A stretch of DNA of 64,000 nt from Paraburkholderia fungorum. Its GTDB lineage: Bacteria > Pseudomonadota > Gammaproteobacteria > Burkholderiales > Burkholderiaceae. The stretch lies in the NCBI RefSeq assembly GCF_003610895.1, contig NZ_MCAS01000025.1, forward strand, positions 1 to 64,000. The letters are read 5' to 3'. The notes under the pieces were generated by a model. The model made no database searches and had not been told where the DNA came from. It was given only the letters and a program-made list of their open reading frames with translations. The first letter of the stretch is position 1. Each line of letters begins with the position of its first letter. Below are positions 17,020-25,817 of this stretch, in pieces. Made by a program: the position numbers and the translations under genes.

Positions 17020-17937
17020 TCATGCCATCCGTTTCAGTTTGGGATCGAGTGCGTCGCGCAGCCCGTCGCCGAGCAGATTGATCGCGAGCACCGAGATCAG
17101 GATGGAAAGACCCGGCATCGTGACGATCCACCAGGCGCTGTCGATATAGTCGCGCGCCGAGGCCAGCATCGCGCCCCACTCCGCCGACGGCGGTTGCACG
17201 CCGAGGCCGAGAAAGCCGAGCGCCGCGGCATCGAGAATCGCCGACGAAAAGCCCAAGGTAGCCTGCACGATCAGCGGTGCAGTGCAGTTCGGCAGCACTT
17301 GCGAGAACATCAGGCGCAAGGTACTCGCGCCGGCCACGCGTGAAGCCGTCACATACTCTTTCTGCAATTCGCCTTGCGCCGAAGCACGCGTCAACCGCAC
17401 ATAACCCGGCAGCGCGACGATCGCGATAGCCAGCATGGTGTTGACGAGACCCGGCCCGATGATCGCGACCACCGCGACGGCGAGCAGCAGCGAAGGCAAT
17501 GCGAGCAGCACGTCCATGATGCGCATGATCGGCGTATCGGCCCACTTCTCGAAAAAGGCCGCGATCAGGCCGAGCACAATGCCCGGAATCAGCGCGAGCA
17601 CCACCGAGACGAAGCCGATCCAGAACGACAGACGCGCGCCGTACATCAAACGCGAGAGGATGTCGCGGCCCGCTTCGTCGGTGCCGAGAATGAACTTCCA
17701 GTTGCCGCCGTCGAGCCAGGCGGGCGGAATCTTGACGGAGTCGCGATACTGCTCGATCGGGCTATGCGGCGCGATCAACGGTGCGAAGATCGCGATGAAG
17801 ATCAACGCCAGCACGACAATGCCGGCGCCAACCGCACCACGGTTACGTGAGAAATTCGCCCAGAATTCACGGGCGGCGATGGCACGGCCACTCGGGGGAG
17901 TGACGGCCTGGGGAACTGTGTTTTGTAGGTCTGCCAT
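17020..17937 (-). CDS. dppC: Dipeptide/oligopeptide ABC transporter permease DppC
   Basis: 305-residue inner-membrane permease with an N-terminal OppC-type segment (ANFSRNRGAVGAGIVVLALI), FILGTDEAGRDILSRLMYGA, and the EAA-type loop around EYVTASRVAGASTLRLMFSQ that docks on the ATPase. SAEWGAMLASARDYIDSAWW near the end is typical of OppC/DppC. Two ATGs are in frame. I chose 17937, where GGGAGG lies about 7 bases upstream; the other (17943) would be only one base from that site. The site lies inside a perfect hairpin (17941-17975). Confidence 0.93.
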   Translation of the reverse strand: MADLQNTVPQAVTPPSGRAIAAREFWANFSRNRGAVGAGIVVLALIFIAIFAPLIAPHSPIEQYRDSVKIPPAWLDGGNWKFILGTDEAGRDILSRLMYGARLSFWIGFVSVVLALIPGIVLGLIAAFFEKWADTPIMRIMDVLLALPSLLLAVAVVAIIGPGLVNTMLAIAIVALPGYVRLTRASAQGELQKEYVTASRVAGASTLRLMFSQVLPNCTAPLIVQATLGFSSAILDAAALGFLGLGVQPPSAEWGAMLASARDYIDSAWWIVTMPGLSILISVLAINLLGDGLRDALDPKLKRMA

Positions 17938-17940
17938 GGT

Positions 17941-18016
17941 CATGCCTCCCGCCGAGCCGACTCAAGGGAGGCATGCGCCCCCTCGGGGGGCAGCGAGCAC
18001 AAGTGAGCGTGGGGGT
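17941..18016 (-). promoter_or_regulatory. Intercistronic hairpins that enclose the dppC ribosome site
   Basis: CATGCCTCCC (17941-17950) pairs with GGGAGGCATG (17966-17975) as a perfect 10-bp stem with a 15-base loop. On the mRNA the 3' strand of this stem is the Shine-Dalgarno GGGAGG of dppC. Just upstream are a second short stem (CCCCC/GGGGG around 17978-17991) and CAGCGAGCACAAGTGAGCG. I recall similar intergenic units being common in Burkholderiales genomes, which needs a search to confirm. Confidence 0.6.
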
Positions 18017-18022
18017 TCATAT

Positions 18023-19033
18023 TTACCTCGTATGGCGAATGCGCGGGTTCAGCACGCCGTACAGCAAATCGACGACGAGGTTCACGACGATCACGAGCGT
18101 GGCGATCATCAGAATACCGCCCTGCACCACCGGATAGTCGCGCCGGCCGATCGCGTCGATCAGCCACTTGCCGATACCCGGCCACGAAAACAGCGTCTCG
18201 GTCAGCACCGCGCCGGCCAGCAGCGTGCCGACCTGCAGGCCGATCACGGTCACGACCGGAATCAGCGCATTACGCAACGCATGCACGATGATCACGCGCG
18301 CGGGCGACAAGCCCTTCGCGCGCGCCGTGCGAATGTAGTCTTCGCGCAGCACTTCGAGCATCGACGAACGCGTCATCCGCGCGACAACCGCCAGCGGAAT
18401 CGTGCCGAGCACAATGGCCGGCAGGATCAGATGGCTGAGCGCGGATTTGAACGCGCCTTCGTCGGTGGACATGAACGCGTCGATCAGCATGAAGCCGGTC
18501 ACGTGCGGAATGTCGTATTCGACCGCGATGCGGCCCGACACCGGCGTCCAGCCGAGGTCCACGGAAAACAGCATGATGAGGATCAAGCCCCACCAGAAGA
18601 TCGGCATCGAGTAGCCGGTCAGCGCCGTGCCCATCACACCGTGATCGACCACCGTGCCGCGCCTCAAGGCCGCGAACACGCCCGCCGGAAGGCCGACGAT
18701 CAACGCGAACAGCATCGCGCAGAACCCCAGCTCAACGGTGGCGGGAAAGCGTGCGAGAAATTCGCCCATCACGCTGGTATTGGTGATGATCGAAGTGCCG
18801 AGGTCGCCGTGCGCGGCGCGGCCAACATAGTGGATGTACTGCATGGGCAAGGACTCGTCGAGCCCGAGGCGATGCAGTGCGGCCGCATGCATGGCGGGAT
18901 CGACGCCGCGCTCGCCCATCATCACTTCGATGGGGTCGCCCGGTATCAGGTGAATCAGCGCAAACGCAAGGATCGTGATGCCGATGAAGGTCGGTATCAC
19001 CATGCCGATGCGGCGCAAAACAAAGCGGAACAT
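18023..19033 (-). CDS. dppB: Dipeptide/oligopeptide ABC transporter permease DppB
   Basis: 336-residue permease with the family N-terminus MFRFVLRRIGMVIPTFIGIT and ALIHLIPGDPIEVMMGERG. It contains GDLGTSIITNTSV, the EAA loop YIRTARAKGLSPARVIIVHA with LRNALIPVVTVIGLQ, and ends with YGVLNPRIRH as OppB/DppB proteins do. Six membrane segments are apparent. It is separated from the binding protein gene by 132 bases with a terminator-like hairpin and from dppC by 80 bases with other hairpins. Confidence 0.94.
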   Translation of the reverse strand: MFRFVLRRIGMVIPTFIGITILAFALIHLIPGDPIEVMMGERGVDPAMHAAALHRLGLDESLPMQYIHYVGRAAHGDLGTSIITNTSVMGEFLARFPATVELGFCAMLFALIVGLPAGVFAALRRGTVVDHGVMGTALTGYSMPIFWWGLILIMLFSVDLGWTPVSGRIAVEYDIPHVTGFMLIDAFMSTDEGAFKSALSHLILPAIVLGTIPLAVVARMTRSSMLEVLREDYIRTARAKGLSPARVIIVHALRNALIPVVTVIGLQVGTLLAGAVLTETLFSWPGIGKWLIDAIGRRDYPVVQGGILMIATLVIVVNLVVDLLYGVLNPRIRHTR

Positions 19034-19064
19034 GGTTCGTCCCTATGGTCTTGATGAAGAAAAA

Positions 19065-19103
19065 ACGCAACCGGCGACGAGGGCTTGTGACCCCGGTCGC
19101 CGG
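19065..19103 (-). terminator. Partial terminator between the dipeptide-binding gene and dppB
   Basis: On the minus strand CCGGCGAC (19096-19103) pairs with GTCGCCGG (19071-19078), followed by TTGCGTTTTTTC. This is a hairpin plus U tract in the direction of transcription. It fits the common pattern in which binding-protein mRNA is made in excess and only part of it reads on into the permease genes. Confidence 0.7.
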
Positions 19104-19165
19104 ACCATTTCGACCAGTTTTCTAACCGTGCGAAAATCTACTGCGTAAGCTTGACTGTATTACCT

Positions 19166-20794
19166 TTACTTGACGCTGACGCCGTCGAAGCGCGCATAAC
19201 CGAGCGGCTCGATACGCATGTCGACCACCTTCTTGCTGACAGGCTGGTACACGGTCGAGTGAGCGATCGGCGAGAACGGCAGTTGCTGCGCGAAAATCTG
19301 CTGCGCCTGCATGTAGGCCGTCGTGCGCGCGCCCTGATCGGACGTGACACGTCCCTTCTGGATCAGATCGTCGAACGGCTTGTAGCACCACTTCGAAAAG
19401 TTGTTGCCGTTCACCGCTTCGCAGCCGAGCAGCGTGCCGAGCCAGTTGTCCGGATCGCCGTTGTCGCCGGTCCAGCCGATCAGCATCGTGTCGTCTTCAC
19501 CTGCGTGAGCGCGCTTGATGTACTCGCCCCATTCATAGGTGACGATCTTCGCCTTCACGCCGATCTTGGCCCAGTCGGCCTGGATCATTTCCGCCATCAG
19601 ACGGGCGTTCGGGTTGTACGCGCGTTGCACCGGCATCGCCCACAGCGTAATGTCGAAGCCGTTCGGATAACCGGCCTTTGCCAGCAGCGCCTTGGCCTTG
19701 TCCGAATCGTACGATGCGCTCTTCAGATTCTTGTCGTACGACCATTGGGTCGGCGGCATCGGGTTCGTTGCGGCCTGGCCTGCGCCTTGATACACCGACT
19801 CGATAATCGCCTTCTTGTTGATCGCCATGTCGAGCGCCTGACGCACTTCGACCTTATCGACCGGCTTGTGCGTCACGTTGTACGCGAGGTAGCCCAGGTT
19901 GAAGCCCGGCTGCGACGGCATGTCGATGTTCGCTTCAGCCTTCAGCGGCGCGATGTCGGCCGGACGCGGATAGCTCATCACCTGGCATTCGTCGCGCTTG
20001 ATCTTCTGCACGCGCACACCGGCGTCCGGCGTGATCGAGAAGATCAGCTTGGAAATCTTCACGGCGTTCGGCTTCCAGTAATCCGGATTGCCGTCGAAAC
20101 GGATCGTCGCGTCTTTCGTGTAGCTGCGGAAGATGAACGGGCCCGTGCCGACCGGGTACTGGTTGATGTCGGCAGCCTTGCCGGCCTTCAGCAGCTGATC
20201 GCCATACTCGGCCGAGAGGATCGACGCGTATTCCATCGCCATGTTCTGGATGAACGGGGCGTTGACTTCCTTCAGCGTGAACTTGACCGTATACGGATCG
20301 ACCTTTTCGACGCTGGTGATCAGCTTGTCGAGGCCCATGTCCGTAAAGTACGGGAACTGGACGGGGTACGCCTTACGGAACGGCTGGTTCGTGTCCAGCA
20401 TGCGCTGGAACGTGAACACGACGTCGTCCGCGTTGAATTCGCGCGTGGGCTTGAAGAACGACGTGGTCTGGAACTTCACGCCATGACGCAGATGGAACGT
20501 GTAGGTCTTGCCGTCCGCGGAGACATCCCACTTTTCGGCGAGGCCCGGCTCGACCTTGGTGCCGCCGCGCTCGAATTCGACGAGGCGGTTATAGACGGTG
20601 AACGTATTCGCCGTGAAATCGGTGCCCGTGGTGTATTGGGCCGGATCGAAACCCGCAGGACTGCCTTCTGAGCAGTAAACCAGGGTTTTATTCGGAATCT
20701 CGGCGCGCGCAACACTTGCGCCTACCATCGATGCCGCTGCAGCTGCGACGAGCGTCGTAACACGCGCGGCGCGCAACAGATTGTTTTGCTTCAT
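19166..20794 (-). CDS. dppA: Periplasmic dipeptide-binding protein DppA (copy nearer dppB)
   Basis: 542 residues with a signal peptide (MKQNNLLRAARV, Ala/Val-rich core, cleavage probably after ARA near residue 31). The mature part is a SBP_bac_5 protein: TLVYCSEGSPAGFDPAQYTT, VEPGLAEKWDVSADGKTYTF, LRHGVKFQTTSFFKPTREFN, AADINQYPVGTGPFIFRSY, and IGWTGDNGDPDNWLGTLLGC, a segment typical of DppA. It binds peptides in the periplasm and delivers them to DppBC. The downstream neighbour order dppBCDF is conserved. A very similar protein is encoded immediately upstream. Confidence 0.92.
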   Translation of the reverse strand: MKQNNLLRAARVTTLVAAAAASMVGASVARAEIPNKTLVYCSEGSPAGFDPAQYTTGTDFTANTFTVYNRLVEFERGGTKVEPGLAEKWDVSADGKTYTFHLRHGVKFQTTSFFKPTREFNADDVVFTFQRMLDTNQPFRKAYPVQFPYFTDMGLDKLITSVEKVDPYTVKFTLKEVNAPFIQNMAMEYASILSAEYGDQLLKAGKAADINQYPVGTGPFIFRSYTKDATIRFDGNPDYWKPNAVKISKLIFSITPDAGVRVQKIKRDECQVMSYPRPADIAPLKAEANIDMPSQPGFNLGYLAYNVTHKPVDKVEVRQALDMAINKKAIIESVYQGAGQAATNPMPPTQWSYDKNLKSASYDSDKAKALLAKAGYPNGFDITLWAMPVQRAYNPNARLMAEMIQADWAKIGVKAKIVTYEWGEYIKRAHAGEDDTMLIGWTGDNGDPDNWLGTLLGCEAVNGNNFSKWCYKPFDDLIQKGRVTSDQGARTTAYMQAQQIFAQQLPFSPIAHSTVYQPVSKKVVDMRIEPLGYARFDGVSVK

Positions 20795-20836
20795 GTTTCC
20801 TCCAAGTTCGAGGCTGGCTGACGCCAGCGTAGCGCG

Positions 20837-20866
20837 ATATTACTTGAGCTTGGCTCGCACCAACAA
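20837..20866 (-). promoter_or_regulatory. Candidate sigma-70 promoter of dppA
   Basis: On the minus strand TTGTTG (20861-20866), an 18-base spacer, then TAATAT (20837-20842), 43 bases upstream of the start codon. It implies that the copy nearer dppB has its own promoter in addition to read-through from the upstream copy. Confidence 0.5.
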
Positions 20867-20957
20867 GCGGAGGAAAATACCCCCGTTGACGATCGGAAAC
20901 ACTTAAGGCATAAAGGCGGCCGCACGCAGGCGCCGACCGGAGCGCGCGGCGCCAGAG

Positions 20958-20988
20958 GCCTGCTGGGCAAAAAAGCGACCCAGCAGGC
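20958..20988 (-). terminator. Hairpin after the upstream dipeptide-binding gene
   Basis: GCCTGCTGGG (20958-20967) and CCCAGCAGGC (20979-20988) form a perfect 10-bp stem with an 11-base loop 12 bases past the stop codon. No U tract follows on the minus strand, so it may slow or end transcription only partly. Confidence 0.5.
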
Positions 20989-20999
20989 GTTGCCGGCGG

Positions 21000-22646
21000 C
21001 TATTTCAGGCCGACACCCATGAATTGCGTCGGTCCGAACGGGTCGATCTTGAAGCCCGTGACGTCTTTGCTGATCGGCTGGTAGACGGTGGAATGGGCGA
21101 TCGGCGTGAACGGCACCTGCTGCTTGAAGATCTCCTGCGCTTCCACATAGTCTTTGGTACGCTCGGCGACATCGGTGGTGCCACGGGCCTTCCTGATCAG
21201 GTCGTCGAAAGGTTTGTAGCACCATTTGGCGAAATTGCTACCTTTTACCGCATCGCAGCCAAGCAACACGCCCAGCCAGTTGTCAGGGTCACCGTAGTCC
21301 CCCGTCCAGCCGATCAGGATTGCCTGGTGCTCGCCCGCATGGGCGCGGCGAATGTACTCACCCCATTCGTACGTGGCGATCGTGGTCCTCACACCGATTT
21401 TCGCCCAGTCGGCCTGCAGCATTTCGGCCATCAGGCGGGCGTTCGGATTGTAGGGCCGCTGCACCGGCATGGCCCACAGGGTCAGGTCGAAGCCGTCCGG
21501 ATAGCCTGCCTCCTTGAGCAAGGCTTTGGCCTTGTCGATGTCGTAAGGTGCGTCCTTCAGGTTCTTGTCGTAGCCCCATTGGGTCGGCGGCATGGGATTC
21601 GTCGCGATTTGCCCCGCGCCCTGATATACCGACTCGATAATCGCTTTCTTGTTGATCGACATATCCAGCGCGCGTCGCACCAGCACGTTATCGAGCGGTT
21701 TCTTCGTCGTGTTGTACCCGAGGATGCCCAGATTGAAGCCGACCTCGCTCGGCATCGCCAGTGACGAGTCGGTCTTGATCTGCGCAATATCCGCGGGACG
21801 CGGATAGCTCATCACCTGACATTCGCCACGTTTGAGCTTCTGGAGCCGCACCGCGGGGTCCACGGTGATCGAGAAGATAAGCTTCCCGACCTTCACAATG
21901 CCCGGTTTCCAGTAGTCAGGATTACCGTCGAAGCGGATCGTATCGTCCTTCGTGTAGCTGCGGAAAATGAAGGGCCCGGTGCCAACCGGGTATTGGTTGA
22001 TATCGGCGGCCTTACCGGCTTTCAGCAACTGGTCCGTGTATTCCGCCGACAGAATCGATGCGAACGGCATCGCGATCTGCTGCAGGAACGGTGCATCGAC
22101 TTCTTTTAGCGTGAAACGTACCGTGTACGGATCCAGCTTCTCGATCTTGGCGATGTTCTTGGCTAGGCCAAGATCGGCGAAGTAGGGAAACGGAACCGGG
22201 TAGGCCTTACGGAACGGCTGGTCCGGATCCAGCATGCGCTGATAGGTGAAGACGACGTCGTCGGCATTGAATTCGCGGGTCGGCTTGAAGAACGAGGTGG
22301 TCTGAAACTTCACCCCATGCCGCAGGTAGAACGTGTATTGCAGGCCGTCTTGCGACACGTCCCATTTCTCGGCGAGGCCCGGCTCGATATCGGTACTGCC
22401 GCGTGCGAACTCGACAAGGCGGTTATAGACCGTGTACGAAGCGGCGGTGAATTCGACGCTGGTGGTGTACTGCGCTGAATCGAAACCCGCCGGACTGCCT
22501 TCAGAGCAGAACACGAGGGTTTTGTCGGGCAAGGCGGCCGCGCCGGCAGCGGCAGGCGCGAGGCCGGCCGCAAGGACCGCACAGGCGCTCAAGACTGGCA
22601 AGCAGGTATGGCGAACTGCAAACAGCAATCTGGATACTGTCATCAT
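21000..22646 (-). CDS. Second periplasmic dipeptide-binding protein (DppA paralogue)
   Basis: 548 residues with a signal peptide (FAVRHTCLPVLSACAVLAAG, cleavage near AAAGAAA). The mature protein follows the neighbouring DppA almost residue for residue: TLVFCSEGSPAGFDSAQYTT, LRHGVKFQTTSFFKPTREFN, AADINQYPVGTGPFIFRSYT, NPMPPTQWGYDKNLKDA and IGWTGDYGDPDNWLGVLLGC. The two genes are evidently a tandem duplication, with differences concentrated in the N-terminus and scattered surface positions. It probably feeds the same permease with a different peptide range. In-frame ATGs lie at 22646 and 22643; GGAG is upstream of both. Confidence 0.9.
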   Translation of the reverse strand: MMTVSRLLFAVRHTCLPVLSACAVLAAGLAPAAAGAAALPDKTLVFCSEGSPAGFDSAQYTTSVEFTAASYTVYNRLVEFARGSTDIEPGLAEKWDVSQDGLQYTFYLRHGVKFQTTSFFKPTREFNADDVVFTYQRMLDPDQPFRKAYPVPFPYFADLGLAKNIAKIEKLDPYTVRFTLKEVDAPFLQQIAMPFASILSAEYTDQLLKAGKAADINQYPVGTGPFIFRSYTKDDTIRFDGNPDYWKPGIVKVGKLIFSITVDPAVRLQKLKRGECQVMSYPRPADIAQIKTDSSLAMPSEVGFNLGILGYNTTKKPLDNVLVRRALDMSINKKAIIESVYQGAGQIATNPMPPTQWGYDKNLKDAPYDIDKAKALLKEAGYPDGFDLTLWAMPVQRPYNPNARLMAEMLQADWAKIGVRTTIATYEWGEYIRRAHAGEHQAILIGWTGDYGDPDNWLGVLLGCDAVKGSNFAKWCYKPFDDLIRKARGTTDVAERTKDYVEAQEIFKQQVPFTPIAHSTVYQPISKDVTGFKIDPFGPTQFMGVGLK

Positions 22647-22681
22647 GTTCTCCGCACGGCAGCCAGGTCAGCTGCGCCCCG

Positions 22682-22710
22682 ATCATAGACAGCAAAAAAA
22701 TCGGGTTCAA
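22682..22710 (-). promoter_or_regulatory. Candidate sigma-70 promoter of the upstream dipeptide-binding gene
   Basis: On the minus strand TTGAAC (22705-22710), a 17-base spacer rich in T, then TATGAT (22682-22687), 36 bases before the start codon. This is the best-formed sigma-70 promoter in the dpp region. The rest of the 303-base gap up to metF holds only the metF terminator. Confidence 0.65.
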
Positions 22711-22874
22711 TGCGGGCTTACACGACAGAGGGAAATGCCTGACGACGTATTTATGCTGCGTCGCAGCAATTCACCTCGGAACGGCTTCGGCGAGGAAGGT
22801 CCTGCGCGGGTCATCGAGCAAAGCAAGGGTACGAGACAGGCGCTTGAGATAACTTGACGAGCATGGCCCATGCG

Positions 22875-22912
22875 AAAAAAAACCGCGCGGCCAGATTGAC
22901 CGCGCGGTTTTT
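22875..22912 (-). terminator. Bidirectional-type intrinsic terminator after metF
   Basis: AACCGCGCGG (22881-22890) and CCGCGCGGTT (22900-22909) make a perfect 10-bp stem with a 9-base loop. An A run lies on the left and a T run on the right, so a U tract follows in either direction. It ends the leftward ahcY-metF operon and insulates the dpp genes. Confidence 0.9.
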
Positions 22913-22949
22913 CATAACGATGCTGAAGCTGCCAGCAGCCGCCCGAACC

Positions 22950-23780
22950 TTAAGCGCCCAGCCGTTCGCAGATGGCCTTGGTCGCCGCTGCGCCATTGAG
23001 CGTGTAGAAATGCAGGCCCGGCACGTTCGCGCCGATCAGACGCTGGCACAGGTCCGTCACCACATCCAGCCCGAACGCGCGAATCGACTCGCGGTCGTCG
23101 CCAAAGCTTTCCAGACGGCGCGCGATCCAGCGCGGCACTTCCGCACCGCACATCTCCGAGAAACGCATCAGTTGCGAGAAGTTCGTGATCGGCATGATGC
23201 CCGGCACGATGGGCACGTCGACGCCCAGCTTCCTCGCGTCGTCGACGAAACGGAAGTATGCGTCCGCGTTGAAGAAATACTGCGTGATCGCCGAATTGGC
23301 GCCGGCCTTCACCTTGTGAGCGAAGTTTTCGAGATCGTGACGCGGCGAGCGCGATTGCGGGTGGTACTCCGGATAGCCGGCCACCTCGATCCAGAACCAG
23401 TCGCCAAACTCGGCGCGGATAAAGCTCACCAGTTCCGACGCGTAGCGCAATTCACCGACTTCGCCCATGCCCGACGGCAGATCGCCGCGCAGAGCGACGA
23501 TATGACGGATGCCATGCGCGCGATACTCGTTGAGGATCGCGCGCAGGCTCTCTTTCGACGAGCCGATGCACGACACGTGCGGCGCCGCCTCGAGCCCTTC
23601 CTTCGCCATATCGACGACGGTATCGAGCGTGCCCTGTTGCGTCGAGCCGCCGGCACCGAACGTGACGGACACGAATTTGGGCTTGAGCGGCGCGAGCTGC
23701 GCGCGGGTGGCGCGCAGCTTGTCGACACCTTCCTGCGTTTTCGGCGGGAAGAATTCGAATGAAAGTTCGATCGGGTTCAT
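22950..23780 (-). CDS. metF: 5,10-methylenetetrahydrofolate reductase
   Basis: 276-residue cytoplasmic flavoprotein that makes 5-methyl-THF for methionine synthesis. It has MNPIELSFEFFPPKTQEGVD, the MetF N-terminus with the catalytic Glu region, then FVSVTFGAGGSTQQGT, HVSCIGSSKESL, HIVALRGDLPSGMGE and ITQYFFNADAYFRFVDDARK, with PIVPGIMPITNFSQL near the end. Length fits the bacterial enzyme, which lacks the eukaryotic regulatory domain. It is the last gene of the riboswitch-led operon with ahcY, linking homocysteine production to its remethylation. Confidence 0.96.
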   Translation of the reverse strand: MNPIELSFEFFPPKTQEGVDKLRATRAQLAPLKPKFVSVTFGAGGSTQQGTLDTVVDMAKEGLEAAPHVSCIGSSKESLRAILNEYRAHGIRHIVALRGDLPSGMGEVGELRYASELVSFIRAEFGDWFWIEVAGYPEYHPQSRSPRHDLENFAHKVKAGANSAITQYFFNADAYFRFVDDARKLGVDVPIVPGIMPITNFSQLMRFSEMCGAEVPRWIARRLESFGDDRESIRAFGLDVVTDLCQRLIGANVPGLHFYTLNGAAATKAICERLGA

Positions 23781-23791
23781 GATTCAGTAGG

Positions 23792-24145
23792 TCAACCGAT
23801 ACTGCGGTTGCCGAAAATAAGCGCGGACAGCAGCCACGAAACGATGCTGTACAGAATCGAACCGAAGAACGCCGACCAGAAACCCGACACCTCGAATCCC
23901 TTGAGCAGCGACGCGCACAGCCAGAAGCACAGCGCATTGACCACGAGGATGAAGAGTCCGAGCGTGACGATCGTGACGGGCAGCGTCAGCAGGATCAGCA
24001 CCGGTCGCAGGATCGTGTTGATCAATCCGAGCACCACCGCGACGATCAGGGCGGTACCGAAACTGCGGATATGAATCGACGGCACGAGGTAGGTGATGAT
24101 CAGAAGCGCAAGCGCGTTGATCAGCCAGGTCAGCAGCACGGTCAT
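23792..24145 (-). CDS. Small four-helix membrane protein, phage-holin-4 (DUF360) family
   Basis: 117 residues, nearly all hydrophobic, with four membrane segments: LLTWLINALALLIITYLVPS, FGTALIVAVVLGLINTILRP, LTLPVTIVTLGLFILVVNAL and GFWSAFFGSILYSIVSWLLS. LINTILRPVLILLTLPVTI is the signature of the PF04020 family. Despite the family name such genes are widespread, non-phage chromosomal genes of unknown function. It sits between ahcY and metF, 11 bases from metF, with a good ribosome site (AAAGGAGCTC). Confidence 0.85.
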   Translation of the reverse strand: MTVLLTWLINALALLIITYLVPSIHIRSFGTALIVAVVLGLINTILRPVLILLTLPVTIVTLGLFILVVNALCFWLCASLLKGFEVSGFWSAFFGSILYSIVSWLLSALIFGNRSIG

Positions 24146-24206
24146 GTAGAGCTCCTTTCAGGCAGGATGTCCGTTTGAACGGAACGAGGCGGCCATGGCG
24201 AACAAA

Positions 24207-24225
24207 GCGGCGCGTTGCGCGCCGC
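24207..24225 (-). terminator. Compact GC hairpin between ahcY and the small membrane protein gene
   Basis: GCGGCGCG (24207-24214) pairs with CGCGCCGC (24218-24225) around a 3-base loop, followed on the minus strand by TTTG. It may attenuate transcription so that downstream metF is expressed less than ahcY, or protect the ahcY mRNA end. Confidence 0.45.
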
Positions 24226-24300
24226 CCTGTCGTCAAACTGTCATGCTTTGAAACCGCCCGCGTGCTTAATGCTACTTACAAGCGGTTAGCTGGCCGCGAC

Positions 24301-25716
24301 TTAGTAGCGGTAGTGGTTCGGCTTGAACGGACCGTTCTTGTCGACGCTGATATAGCTCGCCTGATAGTCCGACAGCACCGTCAGTTCCGCGCCGATACGA
24401 CCCAGATGCAGACGTGCGACCTTTTCATCAAGGTGCTTCGGCAACACGTAGACCTTGTTTTCGTACTTGTCGCCGTGAACGAACAGTTCGATCTGCGCGA
24501 TCGTCTGGTTCGTAAACGATGCCGACATCACGAACGACGGGTGACCCGTTGCGCAACCCAGATTCACCAGACGCCCTTCAGCCAGCAGGATGACGCGCTT
24601 GCCGTCCGGGAAAATGATGTGGTCGACTTGCGGCTTGATGTTTTCCCACTGGTACTTGCGCGTCGATGCAACGTCGATTTCCGAATCGAAGTGACCGATA
24701 TTGCAGACAATCGCGTTGTTGCGCATGGCAGCCATATGATCGTGGCCGATAACGTGGAAATTGCCCGTTGCCGTCACGAAGATGTCGGCCTTGTCCGCCG
24801 CGTATTCCATCGTTACGACGCGATAGCCTTCCATCGCCGCTTGCAGTGCGCAAATCGGATCGATTTCCGTGACCCACACCGTGGCGCCCAGACCACGCAG
24901 CGATTGCGCGCAACCCTTGCCCACGTCGCCGTAACCGGCCACGACCGCGATCTTGCCCGCGATCATCACGTCGGTCGCGCGCTTGATACCGTCGACCAGC
25001 GATTCACGGCAGCCATACAGGTTGTCGAATTTCGACTTGGTGACCGAATCGTTCACGTTGATGGCCGGGAACGGCAGGCGCCCTTCCTTTTCCATCTGAT
25101 ACAGACGATGCACGCCAGTCGTGGTTTCTTCGGTCACGCCCTTGATGTGCGCGAGACGCGTGGAGTACCACACCGGATCGGCGTCGAGATGCTTGGCGAT
25201 CGACTTGTACAGCGCCACTTCTTCTTCGTTTTCCGGCTTCGAGATCACCGAACGGTCTTTCTCGGCCTTCGAGCCGAGGATCAGCAGCAACGTGGCGTCG
25301 CCGCCGTCGTCGAGGATCATGTTGGCGAATTCGCCATTCGGCCATTCGAAAATGCGGTGCGAAAATTCCCAGTATTCGTCGAGCGATTCGCCCTTGAATG
25401 CGAACACCGGCACGCCGCCTTGCGCGATCGCGGCGGCTGCATGGTCCTGCGTCGAGAAGATGTTGCACGATGCCCAACGAACGTCCGCGCCGAGTGCCGT
25501 CAGGGTTTCGATCAGCACGCCGGTTTGAATCGTCATGTGCAGCGAGCCGGCAATGCGCGCGCCCTTCAGCGGTTGCGTGCTCTTGTATTCCTCACGCGTT
25601 TGCATGAGACCCGGCATTTCGGTTTCAGCGATATTCAGTTCCTTGCGGCCCCAGGCTGCAAGCGACATATCGGCGACGAGAAAATCTTGCTTTGAATCGA
25701 GAACTGCGGCGTTCAT
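24301..25716 (-). CDS. ahcY: Adenosylhomocysteinase (S-adenosylhomocysteine hydrolase)
   Basis: 471 residues; hydrolyses S-adenosylhomocysteine to adenosine and homocysteine with bound NAD. Motifs in order are AAWGRKELNIAETEMPGLM, GSLHMTIQTGVLIETLTALG, CNIFSTQDHAAAAIA, INVNDSVTKSKFDNLYGCRE and the NAD-binding VVAGYGDVGKGCAQSLRG. The C-terminus GPFKPNHYRY holds the conserved Lys-x-x-x-Tyr that caps the neighbouring subunit. Length is that of the longer bacterial form. The ATG at 25716 is preceded by AGGAGGG at a 4-base spacing; a GTG three bases earlier is too close. An SAH riboswitch precedes it. Confidence 0.97.
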   Translation of the reverse strand: MNAAVLDSKQDFLVADMSLAAWGRKELNIAETEMPGLMQTREEYKSTQPLKGARIAGSLHMTIQTGVLIETLTALGADVRWASCNIFSTQDHAAAAIAQGGVPVFAFKGESLDEYWEFSHRIFEWPNGEFANMILDDGGDATLLLILGSKAEKDRSVISKPENEEEVALYKSIAKHLDADPVWYSTRLAHIKGVTEETTTGVHRLYQMEKEGRLPFPAINVNDSVTKSKFDNLYGCRESLVDGIKRATDVMIAGKIAVVAGYGDVGKGCAQSLRGLGATVWVTEIDPICALQAAMEGYRVVTMEYAADKADIFVTATGNFHVIGHDHMAAMRNNAIVCNIGHFDSEIDVASTRKYQWENIKPQVDHIIFPDGKRVILLAEGRLVNLGCATGHPSFVMSASFTNQTIAQIELFVHGDKYENKVYVLPKHLDEKVARLHLGRIGAELTVLSDYQASYISVDKNGPFKPNHYRY

Positions 25717-25817
25717 CACGCCCTCCTTTCTAAAAAATTGACTAGAAATTTGACGTGAGCGCGGTTCGATGCGGTGGTTGGGAAAGCGCTAGGCGCACCC
25801 TGACCCTCCGATTGAAG

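Noticed and set aside
17435..20671. Two long plus-strand frames (539 and 506 codons)
   Set aside because: They mirror dppC-dppB and dppA in antisense and contain only His/Arg/Asp-rich sequence.
23792..24145. Holin-family protein as a sign of prophage
   Set aside because: No other phage gene is nearby. The family name is historical and the gene is embedded in a metabolic operon.
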